From the NCBI GenBank assembly GCA_028683955.1, contig JAQUGR010000005.1, positions 1 to 64,000 of the forward strand: a stretch of DNA of 64,000 nucleotides. Direction: 5' to 3'. Shown piece by piece: positions 38,739-47,805 of this stretch. The notes beneath the pieces were generated by a model. It saw nothing but the letters and a program-made list of their open reading frames with translations, was not told the origin of the DNA and made no database searches. The stretch is from Bacillota bacterium. Lineage in GTDB: Bacteria; Bacillota; TC1. Both the position numbers and the translations under genes were made by a program. How positions within the stretch are numbered: the first letter of the stretch is position 1; the number at the start of each line of letters is the position of its first letter.

Positions 38739-39386
38739 ATTTAATATTTTTATACGTCCTCTACCTTGTTCTATCAGTCCTTCTTCATGAAAGACTTTTA
38801 ACATCCTTGTTACAACTTCTCTTGCACTACCTATATTTTTAGCTATCTGATCATGTGTTACTTTTATTTTATTTTCTCCTATCCGGTCCGATTCCTCTAA
38901 AAGAAAATTAGCTAATCTTTTTTCAATACTGCTAAATAAAACTTCCTCAACAGCATACATAACTTCCGAAAATCTCTCCATGGCATTACGCAAAGAAAAA
39001 TTCTCCGCATAAACATTTTCTTTTGTCACTTTCCCAAAAGCTGCTATGTTAATCAGTAACACTTGAGTGTCTTCATCAGCTGATATATGAACTTCAAAAC
39101 TCATACTGTTTAAAATACATGATGCAGAAAGTATACAAGTATTACCAGGATACAATCTATATAAAGTAACCTCTCGGCCATCCTCTGAAAGAATAAATAC
39201 CCTTAATACTCCTGATTTTATAAGTAAAACACCAAGACACTCTTCATCAGCGCTATGTATACTATCCCCTTTAATAAAATTCTTTTCTGCAATATTATTC
39301 AAGAGAATATTTTTTTGTTTGTCTTCTAATTTGTTCCAAAAGGTCAAATGTTTTTCAACTAATTTTTGATTCTCCAAGTTAATCAT
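38712..39386 (-). CDS. Crp/Fnr-family transcriptional regulator
   Basis: This 224-residue regulator has an N-terminal cyclic-nucleotide-binding-like barrel and a C-terminal winged helix (VTHDQIAKNIGSAREVVTRM then GLIEQGRGRIKIL). There is no FNR-type N-terminal Cys cluster, but Cys84 and Cys90 occur in NTCILSASCIL, with Cys50 elsewhere. The CxxxxxC arrangement in the barrel suggests a thiol or persulfide switch. It overlaps the deacylase gene by 8 bases and converges on the trxA-rhodanese pair. Confidence 0.88.
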   Translation of the reverse strand: MINLENQKLVEKHLTFWNKLEDKQKNILLNNIAEKNFIKGDSIHSADEECLGVLLIKSGVLRVFILSEDGREVTLYRLYPGNTCILSASCILNSMSFEVHISADEDTQVLLINIAAFGKVTKENVYAENFSLRNAMERFSEVMYAVEEVLFSSIEKRLANFLLEESDRIGENKIKVTHDQIAKNIGSAREVVTRMLKVFHEEGLIEQGRGRIKILNEKGLEKYL

Positions 39387-40932
39387 TAATAACTCTCCTT
39401 ATTAACTGACCGTACTCTCCTAAAACTTTACCATCACTACAGACAATCTTACCACCTATTATAACTCTAGATATACCGACAGGTGATTTATTAACACCAC
39501 TATAACTTTCCTCATGACTAATAGTATTATAATCAAAAATCACAAGATCAGCAATATTACCCTCACTTATAATACCTCTATTCTTAAAACCAATATTATG
39601 ACCACCTGTCATTTTATATATAGCTTGTTCTAAACTTAAATCTCCTCTATTCCTCACATAATCGCTTATCACCTTGGGAAAAGCCCCATAAAGTCTTGGA
39701 TGAGGTCTACCACTAGGAAGACCATCACTACCAATAAAGGTTTCTTGATCTTTTAAAAGAAGACTGATTTCATCAATATCAAACATCTCTTGTACAACCA
39801 TGGCAATTTTGCCATTTTCTAATTTAAGAATTTCAATTAACTTCCTGAAGTTACTTACTCCATCAGCCTCCGCCAAGTCCTCAACAGTACAACCATAAGT
39901 TGGTAAATAAATATTATTAAAGCCGACCATAAGGGACATATTATCCCAACCCTCTATCAAAAGACTTTTATCATTTATTTTCTTTTCTACTAATGAACAA
40001 TAATCCTTGTCCTCATACTTATCAAGTTCTCTATCTTCAGGAGGAAGGAGTTGATTTAAGAATGTACTTCCTGTTGTATAAGGATGTTGATCCAAACTTA
40101 TTTTCACGCCCTCTTTTCTCACTTTTTTTATATAATTTAGTATTTCACTAGCAGTTATACCAAAATCTTTATTCTTATATGATCTACAATGTGAAATATG
40201 AATTCGCGCTCCAGTTTCTCTACCAATATTAATAAACTCTTCAATTGCTTTAAGCATATCTACTCCATGACTTCTTATATGAGCCATAATAATACCGTCA
40301 TATTTTTTTGTAAGTTTTGCCAAGCCTATTAATTCTTCATGATTTGCAAAAACGCCAGGAAGATAAGATAAGCCCATTGACATTCCTAATGCTCCTTGCT
40401 GTAATTGTTCTTCATAAATCTGGAATAAAGCTTTCATTTCTTTAGGGTTTAATCTTCTAAACTCTAGACCACTTATGTAGCTTCTTAATGCACTTAATCC
40501 AATTAAATAGCCCATGTTATGAGGCATTTTATCTTTTGTTAGATTTGTTAGGCTATTTAGATCTGTAAAATTCCACTTACTCTTCAAATCACCTAACACT
40601 GGCTGTGTATATATTTTATACTCTGCCATAGTCTTCTGATTATAGGGTATTGGACCTATCCCACACTGACCAACAATTTCTGTTGTAATACCTTGTTTAA
40701 TTCTTGAATACTTATAATCATCTTCTAATAAAGGTAAAAAATCACCATGACTATGCATATCAATAAATCCTGGAGACACTATTAAGCCGGTAGCGTCATA
40801 GACTATTCTACCGGCTAAATTATCCTGGCTTATTTCTATTATTTTATCACCTGTTATACCAATACTACCAGTATATGCTGGTGTTAGATTACCATCTACT
40901 ATTAATCCATTATTTATAACTAAATCATACAT
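39379..40932 (-). CDS. N-acyl-D-amino-acid deacylase family amidohydrolase
   Basis: The 517-residue amidohydrolase begins MYDLVINNGLIVDGNLTPAY and has the metal site PGFIDMHSHGD, QGITTEIVGQCGIGP, IMAHIRSHG, RIHISHCRSY and FIGSDGLPSGRPHPRLYGAFP, the pattern of D-aminoacylases and dihydroorotase-like deacylases. These hydrolyse N-acyl-D-amino acids. It overlaps gatD by 8 bases and the Crp/Fnr gene by 8 bases, tying it to the MurT/GatD peptidoglycan operon. Confidence 0.88.
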   Translation of the reverse strand: MYDLVINNGLIVDGNLTPAYTGSIGITGDKIIEISQDNLAGRIVYDATGLIVSPGFIDMHSHGDFLPLLEDDYKYSRIKQGITTEIVGQCGIGPIPYNQKTMAEYKIYTQPVLGDLKSKWNFTDLNSLTNLTKDKMPHNMGYLIGLSALRSYISGLEFRRLNPKEMKALFQIYEEQLQQGALGMSMGLSYLPGVFANHEELIGLAKLTKKYDGIIMAHIRSHGVDMLKAIEEFINIGRETGARIHISHCRSYKNKDFGITASEILNYIKKVRKEGVKISLDQHPYTTGSTFLNQLLPPEDRELDKYEDKDYCSLVEKKINDKSLLIEGWDNMSLMVGFNNIYLPTYGCTVEDLAEADGVSNFRKLIEILKLENGKIAMVVQEMFDIDEISLLLKDQETFIGSDGLPSGRPHPRLYGAFPKVISDYVRNRGDLSLEQAIYKMTGGHNIGFKNRGIISEGNIADLVIFDYNTISHEESYSGVNKSPVGISRVIIGGKIVCSDGKVLGEYGQLIRRVIND

Positions 40933-41644
40933 TTTTTTTAACCACTAGCTTTCTATACTTAATTTCCAAAGGATCATTTAAATTAACCAATTTAAAATTA
41001 TCAAATTTCTTTTCACCAGCCCATTTAATTAATATATCAGCTAATTCTTTATTTTTAGCCAAGACTGGACCATGTAGTGTGGTTCCAACCAATCTCTTAT
41101 AAAGTAATCCCTCTTGGATTTGCTCATTTTTTTTAGTTAAATCTTCATTGGCATACACATATTGCTCTTTTAAATTTTGATAGCCTATAAGGGCTAATTT
41201 TCGACCTTCAATATCTATATCCAAGACAGTTTGACCTTTAATTTCATCATCAAGTTTTTTTGTAGTAAAATCAAGTATTCCAAGTCCGGGGATTTCTTCT
41301 TCTTGATTTAGTACTGTTTTTCCAAACAACGACAAACTAGACCCTGTAACTAATAGGGGTTTACCGCTATCAATATATTCTTTTAATTCTACAAGCCAAT
41401 CTCTAAGACAATCTGCAACTAATCTTTTTTCTCGATTTTTGCCACCACCTATGTATATGATGTCAAGTTCATCAAATTCGATATTTTCGTTGATTGCATA
41501 TTCTCTGACTTCAACCTCGATATGCCTTTCTAATAATCTAGTTTTTAAAACTTCAACATTTCCAGCATCTCCATAGGAGTTTAACTGTTCTTTAAAGAGA
41601 TGACCTATAACTATTTTCCTGTCCATTTCTTGTTTTTGCTCCAT
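40925..41644 (-). CDS. gatD: GatD-like subunit of lipid II isoglutaminyl synthase, catalytic Cys missing
   Basis: GatD is the glutaminase partner of MurT that amidates D-Glu of lipid II. The 239-residue protein has the family start KIVIGHLFKEQLNSYGDAGN, IYIGGGKNREK and the catalytic-His segment GTTLHGPVLAKN (His191). The nucleophile elbow, normally ICGG, reads LLVTGSSLSLFG, so Gly101 stands where the Cys should be. It may therefore be unable to hydrolyse glutamine. It overlaps murT by 34 bases. An internal ATG at 41626 (MDRKIVIGHL) fits family starts better and may be the true start. Confidence 0.85.
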   Translation of the reverse strand: MEQKQEMDRKIVIGHLFKEQLNSYGDAGNVEVLKTRLLERHIEVEVREYAINENIEFDELDIIYIGGGKNREKRLVADCLRDWLVELKEYIDSGKPLLVTGSSLSLFGKTVLNQEEEIPGLGILDFTTKKLDDEIKGQTVLDIDIEGRKLALIGYQNLKEQYVYANEDLTKKNEQIQEGLLYKRLVGTTLHGPVLAKNKELADILIKWAGEKKFDNFKLVNLNDPLEIKYRKLVVKKNV

Positions 41645-42960
41645 TTCTTTTCCATTGTTACTAGTGTTTTTTCAAAATTTTTATCACTATCACCTTTTGT
41701 AACTATGTAAAGTTTTTCCCCTTTACCATTTATTGCCTGATTTAAAATCGTTTCTTCATTTTCTTCTACAATTATTTTTTTGCAAGCATTCGTTAAATAC
41801 CTGATGCAAAAGCCTAAATCATAAGCCCTGTCGCCACTTACATATATTTTCCCAACATTTCCTTTATCAAGCACTGACCAATCACAATCATATATAAAAG
41901 TTATTTCTTCTTCATCATCCTCATCATCAAAAATAAATAGAATATCAATTTTACCTTCATCTTCACCTATTATTTCCAAGCCCTGTTCAAAGCTGGATAT
42001 ACTATTTGCTTCCTTTAGAAATATCGGTTTTTTTATATAGAATGTATCTACAAAAATATCTTCTATGTCAATTTTTTCTAGTGCTAATTCTCCAGCCTCA
42101 ATGCCTATATCTAATTCATCCAAAATAGCTAAGGTAGCTAGAATATTATATATATTATGGTAACCCTGTGAAGGTAAATCAAAAGGATACTCTTCTCCTT
42201 TAGTCCATAAATCAAAGTAAATTCCATCTTTTAAAGAAACGTTAGTTGCTAAATAGTCTATTTCCGGATTTTCTAAATCGCAACTTTCACAACTGTATTT
42301 ACCTAATTGACCATAATTCAAGTATTCGTAATTAAGTTTCCCACCACATCTGATGCATTTTTTCACTTCTGTTACATCATCTTCATTATAATCATCTATC
42401 CCATAATATATAACATGACTTTTTATATCCATGCCTATATTTACAACAACTGGGTCATCTCCATTAAATATCATTGTTGTATTTTCCAATGATTGTAAAC
42501 TTGTTTTTAAATTTTCTATAGTAGATTGAAATTCACCATTTCTTGATAATTGCTCTTTTATAAGGTTAGTAATTATTAAATACTCTGGAACAATTTCCTT
42601 ATATAAAGACAAGGTGGTTATGTCTTTGATTTCAATGACCATATAATCCACCTTGGTTTTACCAAATATTTTTATTTTTTCAATTAACGCAGACAACACA
42701 CCATAGTAGCTATCTTTACTATGGTGATTATTACCTGTATTCAAACCTTCTTTTTCAAATATCTCTACTAGCAAATGTCTTGTTGTAGTCTTACCATTTG
42801 CTCCTACGATAAAGATAAAATCTCCAGTTATTTTTTTCTTTAACCTTTGCAGAATATTCTTTTGCAATTTAGAAGCTATTTTACCTCCAATGCTAATATC
42901 CTTTTTGGCTAAACAAGCTAATTTTATTGCTAATTTGCCTAAAATTAATGTGAAAAACAC
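41611..42960 (-). CDS. murT: Lipid II isoglutaminyl synthase, MurT subunit
   Basis: MurT is the Mur-ligase-like ATPase that activates the alpha-carboxyl of D-Glu in lipid II, 449 residues. It has the P-loop FIVGANGKTTTRHLLVEI near residue 52, NNHHSKDSYYGVLSALI, a zinc ribbon (KCIRCGGKLNY then YSCESCDLENP) and the C-terminal DUF1727 region with FDDEDDEEEITFIYDCDWS. It follows degV by 10 bases and overlaps gatD. Confidence 0.94.
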   Translation of the reverse strand: MFFTLILGKLAIKLACLAKKDISIGGKIASKLQKNILQRLKKKITGDFIFIVGANGKTTTRHLLVEIFEKEGLNTGNNHHSKDSYYGVLSALIEKIKIFGKTKVDYMVIEIKDITTLSLYKEIVPEYLIITNLIKEQLSRNGEFQSTIENLKTSLQSLENTTMIFNGDDPVVVNIGMDIKSHVIYYGIDDYNEDDVTEVKKCIRCGGKLNYEYLNYGQLGKYSCESCDLENPEIDYLATNVSLKDGIYFDLWTKGEEYPFDLPSQGYHNIYNILATLAILDELDIGIEAGELALEKIDIEDIFVDTFYIKKPIFLKEANSISSFEQGLEIIGEDEGKIDILFIFDDEDDEEEITFIYDCDWSVLDKGNVGKIYVSGDRAYDLGFCIRYLTNACKKIIVEENEETILNQAINGKGEKLYIVTKGDSDKNFEKTLVTMEKKWSKNKKWTGK

Positions 42961-42970
42961 TTTTTACTCC

Positions 42971-43801
42971 TTAACAACTTATAGCTATCGTTCCTGGTCC
43001 AACATGAGTTCCAATAACTGCTCCAATTTCTGCAATCATATCTACCTGTAAACCTAGTTCTGATTCAATAGCATTTTTAACTTCAGTAACAAACTCTTCA
43101 TTAACTGCATGAGCTAATAATAGTCTATTACCTTCTACTCTATTCTTTCTAATATATTCCAAAATTATTTTAACTGCTTGTTTTTTTCCTTTGGCTTTGT
43201 CAAAAGATATAATTTTTCCTTCATTAGTGTATTTTAAAACAACCTTAATATTTAACAAACCACCAACTACTGACTGTGCAAAGGAAATTCTTCCACCTTT
43301 TCTAAGAAATTCTAAGGTATCAAGCACAAATATTGCTTCTCTATTAAATTTTTTCACTTCCAGTACTTTTACAATTTCCTCAAGACTTGCTCCGTTTTCA
43401 GCCATTTCTGCTGCTGTTATTGCAAGATCGCCAATCATTATTGTTGCAAGATTACTGTCTAAAACATACACTCTATCAGAATCAATATTTTCTTTTGCTC
43501 TTACTGCTTCATTATATGTTCCACTTAAAGTTGAAGATAAGGTAATTACTAAAACTTGATCATCTTCATTTTCTAATAATTTTCTTATTGCTGGTTCAAA
43601 CTGTTCACAAGTTACTTGAGATGTTTTTGGTATTATACCTGTTTCTTTTATTTTATTATAGAACTCTTCAACGTTCATATCTTTTCGATCTAAGTAAGAC
43701 TCTGTATCAAAAGCTATTGGAAAATATACCCACTCAATATTGTATTTTTCTCTGTATTCCTTGGGTAAATCACTTGAAGTATCAACTAATATTCTAACCA
43801 T
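42971..43801 (-). CDS. DegV-family fatty-acid-binding protein
   Basis: I use the ATG at 43801 (276 residues, MVRILVDTSSDLPKEY), which has AGGAGG six bases upstream; two upstream in-frame ATGs overlap that site. The EDD fold is shown by VTCEQFEPAIRKLLE, VLVITLSSTLSGTYNEA and FVLDTLEFLRKGGRISFAQ. DegV/FakB proteins present fatty acids to the kinase FakA. It is the first gene of the murT-gatD operon. Confidence 0.93.
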   Translation of the reverse strand: MVRILVDTSSDLPKEYREKYNIEWVYFPIAFDTESYLDRKDMNVEEFYNKIKETGIIPKTSQVTCEQFEPAIRKLLENEDDQVLVITLSSTLSGTYNEAVRAKENIDSDRVYVLDSNLATIMIGDLAITAAEMAENGASLEEIVKVLEVKKFNREAIFVLDTLEFLRKGGRISFAQSVVGGLLNIKVVLKYTNEGKIISFDKAKGKKQAVKIILEYIRKNRVEGNRLLLAHAVNEEFVTEVKNAIESELGLQVDMIAEIGAVIGTHVGPGTIAISC

Positions 43802-43889
43802 GCCCATCCTCCTACACATTACTTATTAATTAAATCAACTATCTCGATTATATAATATTTGGCAAGAAAAATAAACAAGGTTTTTATCG

Positions 43890-43925
43890 TAAAAAAAAGA
43901 ACTGTCATTTAATTAACAGTTCTTT
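43890..43925 (-). terminator. Terminator of the first small membrane-protein gene
   Basis: The stem AAAGAACTGT/ACAGTTCTTT is followed by eight T on the minus strand. It is nearly identical to the terminator after the neighbouring paralogue. Confidence 0.85.
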
Positions 43926-43941
43926 CAGTCTTTTTAATTAT

Positions 43942-44187
43942 CTATCTTCTAAATCCACCACAGAAATCGCTATCATATGCATTATTTCCTCTTGCTTCAA
44001 TTATTCCAGATCTATCATTTCTGAATTCATCCATCATATTATATCTAGCACCGCCAAAAAATAAACCGACTAATATTATTAGTAAAGCTAATACTCCTGT
44101 AGATGTGCCGATAATACCAAGTATTAAAGCAGCATTGCTATTCTTTTGAGGTTTTTCTTGAACAATAGTATTTTTATTTTCTTCCAT
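43942..44187 (-). CDS. Small membrane protein, tandem copy A
   Basis: The 81-residue protein has a charged N-terminus, the block QKNSNAALILGIIGTSTGVL leading into one long hydrophobic span (LALLIILVGLFFGG), then an acidic/Asn-rich tail ending DSDFCGGFRR. It is a close paralogue of the next gene upstream (44345-44599). GGAG precedes the ATG. The function is unknown, and I do not recognise the family. Confidence 0.72.
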   Translation of the reverse strand: MEENKNTIVQEKPQKNSNAALILGIIGTSTGVLALLIILVGLFFGGARYNMMDEFRNDRSGIIEARGNNAYDSDFCGGFRR

Positions 44188-44296
44188 TACTATTCTCCTT
44201 TCATCTTTATATATACATCATAATAATTCTATGTGAAAACTAGATGAACTTTAACTGAATTTCCCATTAATCTAGTATGAATTGTTCCTTAAAACA

Positions 44297-44327
44297 AAAG
44301 AACTGTCACTTTAGTGACAGTTCTTTT
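44297..44327 (-). terminator. Terminator of the second small membrane-protein gene
   Basis: The perfect palindromic stem AAAGAACTGTCAC/GTGACAGTTCTTT with loop TTTA is followed by TTTGTTTT on the minus strand. Confidence 0.88.
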
Positions 44328-44344
44328 TAAATCAATCGCTATGA

Positions 44345-44599
44345 TTATCTTCTCATTCCTGTTTCAGAACTACCATTTCCCATTCTTACTTCTATACCAC
44401 TAGCTCTGTCATTACTGACATTATCTATCATATGTTCTCCGGCTCCTTGAAAAAAGAACCCTCCAACTAATAGCATTAAAGCAACTATTCCAGTTGATGT
44501 TCCGATAATGCCAAGTATTAATGCAGCATTACTATTTTTTTTAGGTTTTTCTTGAACAATAGCATCTTGATTGGATTCTATAATTTTATCTTCTTCCAT
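44345..44599 (-). CDS. Small membrane protein, tandem copy B
   Basis: The 84-residue paralogue of 43942-44187 shares AIVQEKPKKNSNAALILGII and GTSTGIVALMLLVGGFFF, with a diverged acidic tail. The upstream 60 bases (GGAG site, TTTCATCTT, TATATACATCAT) and the downstream hairpin are also shared, so a complete transcription unit of about 400 bases was duplicated. Function unknown. Confidence 0.72.
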   Translation of the reverse strand: MEEDKIIESNQDAIVQEKPKKNSNAALILGIIGTSTGIVALMLLVGGFFFQGAGEHMIDNVSNDRASGIEVRMGNGSSETGMRR

Positions 44600-44702
44600 T
44601 ACTATGCTCCTTTCATCTTTGATATATACATCATACTAATATCATGTGTATATCAGATGTACTTCTACTGAAAAGCCCATTAACATTATCTGAATAGTGC
44701 AT

Positions 44703-45803
44703 TTATAAAATTAAATTATGTTCTTCTTCTTCTTCAGGCTTATGATAAAAACTTCCGATAATCAAACCATACCCAAAAATAACTACTAACATACTTATCA
44801 TAGGACTAATAAAAGGAACTAGTTTAATCAAACTATATATAACTGAAAAGCCAATAACATATATAATATTGTTACCACCAGCAAATTTAGGATATTTACT
44901 GCCAATAATATCACTTAAAGTAACAATAAAAATTCCTGTTGCTACATAAAGCAAACCAAACATTAATAATAGGACAAATAGTCCAAATGGAATACCTATA
45001 TAAGATATTAAAAATACTATGCCTATACCTACAGTTGCTAGCAATCCTACTAAACCATATAGGAAAAACAACTTATTTTTATTGGCCTGTAGTAAACTGC
45101 TTGTCTTTTTCCTTGTATCCTTAAAGACAAAAGCTAATAAGAACCATATGATTAAATTTGTAAAAATGAAACTTATAGTTGAAAATAGTCTGCTTTGGGT
45201 AGTTTCAAATAATTTATTTGCATCATTTTCAGCAACCTTATTAACTGTTGTTTGACCCTTAACACTACCTTCTACTATATTAGTTGTTTGAGAGTTATAT
45301 TTAAGATCTCCTAAAATAACACCTTTAACAAGTAAATTATTGCTCGCATAGAGATTTGCATTCCTATCGATTATTCCATAAACATTAATCTCTTGTCCTA
45401 CTGCATATAAACTTCTATTGATATTCGCTCTTGATTCTATAGATACAACATTACTTACAACAAAAATACTACCATCAACTCTACCAGTTATACTAATTTT
45501 ACTTGTTGCAGCGATGTAAATATCCCCTTTAACTTCTCCATTAATAATGGTTTCATTTTGGGATAAAATAAATATATTTCCATTTATATCACCATTAATT
45601 AATACATCTTGAGCTATTACAAATAAACTGCCATCGATAGTTCCATTATTTTCAAATTTATCTCCAGTGAAAAAATGGTTTTCTTCTATAACTGTTCCGC
45701 TTGGAATAATTTCTTCTGTAATATCATTAGTTTTAGCTGCCCCAACCAATAAAATGGAACCTAACATCAATAATGCTATAATCATCGCCTTTTTAAATTT
45801 CAT
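44703..45803 (-). CDS. Exported bactofilin-like (polymer-forming) membrane protein
   Basis: The 366-residue protein has an N-terminal signal/anchor (KAMIIALLMLGSILLVGAAK), then a right-handed beta-helix-like array of short repeats such as GTIDGSLFVIAQDVLINGDI and NGEVKGDIYIAATSKI (residues about 45-190), then about four membrane spans and an acidic tail. The repeats resemble the polymer-forming cytoskeletal (bactofilin) family, here on the outside of the membrane. Its start overlaps the CmpB-like gene by one base. Confidence 0.78.
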   Translation of the reverse strand: MKFKKAMIIALLMLGSILLVGAAKTNDITEEIIPSGTVIEENHFFTGDKFENNGTIDGSLFVIAQDVLINGDINGNIFILSQNETIINGEVKGDIYIAATSKISITGRVDGSIFVVSNVVSIESRANINRSLYAVGQEINVYGIIDRNANLYASNNLLVKGVILGDLKYNSQTTNIVEGSVKGQTTVNKVAENDANKLFETTQSRLFSTISFIFTNLIIWFLLAFVFKDTRKKTSSLLQANKNKLFFLYGLVGLLATVGIGIVFLISYIGIPFGLFVLLLMFGLLYVATGIFIVTLSDIIGSKYPKFAGGNNIIYVIGFSVIYSLIKLVPFISPMISMLVVIFGYGLIIGSFYHKPEEEEEHNLIL

Positions 45804-46552
45804 TATTTATCCTCCTTAAGCCACTTGATAATTTTCATATTCTTGCCAGTTTCCTTTATACTTTTTATTACTTTAGGAAATTTTGTTGAGCTAATTCTAT
45901 ATATAAATATATTTTTATTAACCTTTAATAATTTTCCTAACAGTTCTTCATAGTCCGCTTTCAAACTTTCTATTTTTTCTCCAGCATTATCTTTTAAGTC
46001 TTCCATCTCAATTAATATTAAATCAAGTGCAGAAATTTCTTTTCTTGTAAATATTGCCTTATTAACAGAAAATACAAAATCCACAAAAAGAATCGGTATT
46101 AACAAATATTTCAGCCAAACTAAAACACCAATACTGGCTAAATATTTAGGCATAACATAGAATACGGGATGAATAAAATATATAAACAAATATGCCAAGA
46201 ATGTCCAATAAATTGAAAATTTTAAAGAAATTCTACCATTAATATTCATTTTGTTTTGTCTATAATCCCAAAGTCTAATCCCTAAAAGCTTTTCTAATAA
46301 ATAACTAGTTACATATTCTAAAATTGAAGTTAAAATAAAGGCAGCAGGTAAAAATAACCAAAGACCACCTTTTAAGGGAACTAAAAATATAAGTAAGGCA
46401 ATTAACCCAAATCCATAAATTGGACAATAAGGTCCAAACAAAAAACCTGGATAAACTAACCTTTTACTTATAATCGACCTGTAGATTGTTTCCAAAATAA
46501 AACCTAGAAAGCTATATATAATAAAATAAAAAAACAATTGGTCGAAATCCAT
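45803..46552 (-). CDS. CmpB-like putative ABC transporter permease (PF06541-type)
   Basis: The 249-residue multi-span protein matches the clostridial CmpB-like family: FFYFIIYSFLGFILETIYRS, YPGFLFGPYCPIYGFG, ILEYVTSYLLEKLLGIRLWDY and GRISLKFSIYWTFLAYLF. The C-terminal 80 residues are a charged coiled coil. The family name is historic and no transport partner is adjacent. One-base overlaps on both sides couple it to the LRR protein and the bactofilin-like protein. Confidence 0.8.
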   Translation of the reverse strand: MDFDQLFFYFIIYSFLGFILETIYRSIISKRLVYPGFLFGPYCPIYGFGLIALLIFLVPLKGGLWLFLPAAFILTSILEYVTSYLLEKLLGIRLWDYRQNKMNINGRISLKFSIYWTFLAYLFIYFIHPVFYVMPKYLASIGVLVWLKYLLIPILFVDFVFSVNKAIFTRKEISALDLILIEMEDLKDNAGEKIESLKADYEELLGKLLKVNKNIFIYRISSTKFPKVIKSIKETGKNMKIIKWLKEDK

Positions 46553-47739
46553 TAAAATCCTCCTTTGTTTTTAAAAACTCTCGTGGATACTAATAATACT
46601 AAACCTAGACAAAAGGCTCCTATTGAACCATATAAATATATAATTCTGTCATTTTCAGGTAGTTTTTTAGACTCATTTATTTCAAATTTTTGTTCATAAA
46701 CTGACGGTATCATTTCTTCGTCTCCAAATGAATTTTTTGTGCCACCTGTTAAAGTAGTCCTAAGTGTATAATCACCACTATAATCTAAATCATTAGCTGA
46801 AATTATAACAAAATCTCCATGAATAGCATTTTCTATATTAACCTCTGTACCATCTGGTTTAACTAAAACTTGATTTATATTAAAGCCTAAATCTAAAGTA
46901 TAGATATCTAAGCCCTTGAATTCCATATCTTGAAATACAATTCCCTGGTAATCAATGTTTTCACTATAATATTGATTGAAAAAATATACAGCTTTTATAC
47001 CATCTAGTTTATTAAAAAGGTGAATATCCATTTTATGTATTTTATTGGAAGAAAAATCTAAAAAATAGACTTTACTTAAATCCCCAATTTCCCAAGGAAT
47101 ACTCTCTAGTCTGTTTCCTCTCATATCTAGAATTGTAAGATTATTTAATTCTCCAATTCCTTTTGGTAGTTCTTTAATTAAATTTCCTTCTAGAATAAAT
47201 AATTCCAGAGCCTTTAATCCAGATATTTCTTTTGGCAGGCTGGTTATTAAATTACCTTGTAATTGAAGTTGTTCTAATTTATCAAAGTTTCCTATATCAC
47301 TTGGTAAATCATTAATTTTATTACCATTTGCTGCTAAAACTTCTAGTTTTGTTAAGGACATGATTCCTGATCCAAGTTCACTTATCTGGTTATCATTTAT
47401 TATCAAAATTCTAAGACTTTGAAGTTTACTCATATCTTTTGGTATTTCTTTTATTTCATTTTCACTTAAATCTAGTAAAAGAAGGTTGGTAAATATATCC
47501 AAGCCTTCGATGCTTTTAATCCCTTTTGCATTTAATACTAAACTTCTTACTTCTTCTGCTTCACTTGTTGTTATTGTATCTGTTTCAGTTTTATTTAAAT
47601 TTAGACATATTTCTGTTCGTAAGTTTTGGTCAGGAAATATTTCCTTTATTGAATATATTTCTTTCGCTCTAACTGAGCCTCCCATTAATCCAGTAAAGCT
47701 TATTGTTAGAACAAATAATAATAATAAAATCTTTTTCAT
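46552..47739 (-). CDS. Membrane-anchored leucine-rich-repeat protein
   Basis: The 395-residue protein has a signal peptide (KKILLLLFVLTISFTGLMGG), about seven leucine-rich repeats of 23 residues between roughly 80 and 250 (for example LQSLRILIINDNQISELGSG), an Ig-like or beta domain (about 270-355) and a C-terminal membrane span followed by RVFKNKGGF. It is an extracellular protein-interaction module anchored to the membrane and the first gene of a three-gene coupled envelope operon. Confidence 0.85.
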   Translation of the reverse strand: MKKILLLLFVLTISFTGLMGGSVRAKEIYSIKEIFPDQNLRTEICLNLNKTETDTITTSEAEEVRSLVLNAKGIKSIEGLDIFTNLLLLDLSENEIKEIPKDMSKLQSLRILIINDNQISELGSGIMSLTKLEVLAANGNKINDLPSDIGNFDKLEQLQLQGNLITSLPKEISGLKALELFILEGNLIKELPKGIGELNNLTILDMRGNRLESIPWEIGDLSKVYFLDFSSNKIHKMDIHLFNKLDGIKAVYFFNQYYSENIDYQGIVFQDMEFKGLDIYTLDLGFNINQVLVKPDGTEVNIENAIHGDFVIISANDLDYSGDYTLRTTLTGGTKNSFGDEEMIPSVYEQKFEINESKKLPENDRIIYLYGSIGAFCLGLVLLVSTRVFKNKGGF

Positions 47740-47805
47740 TACATCTACCTATCATTTCATAAATTTAATAATTTCATCTAATTATATCATTAAGGTTGTT
47801 ATTTA

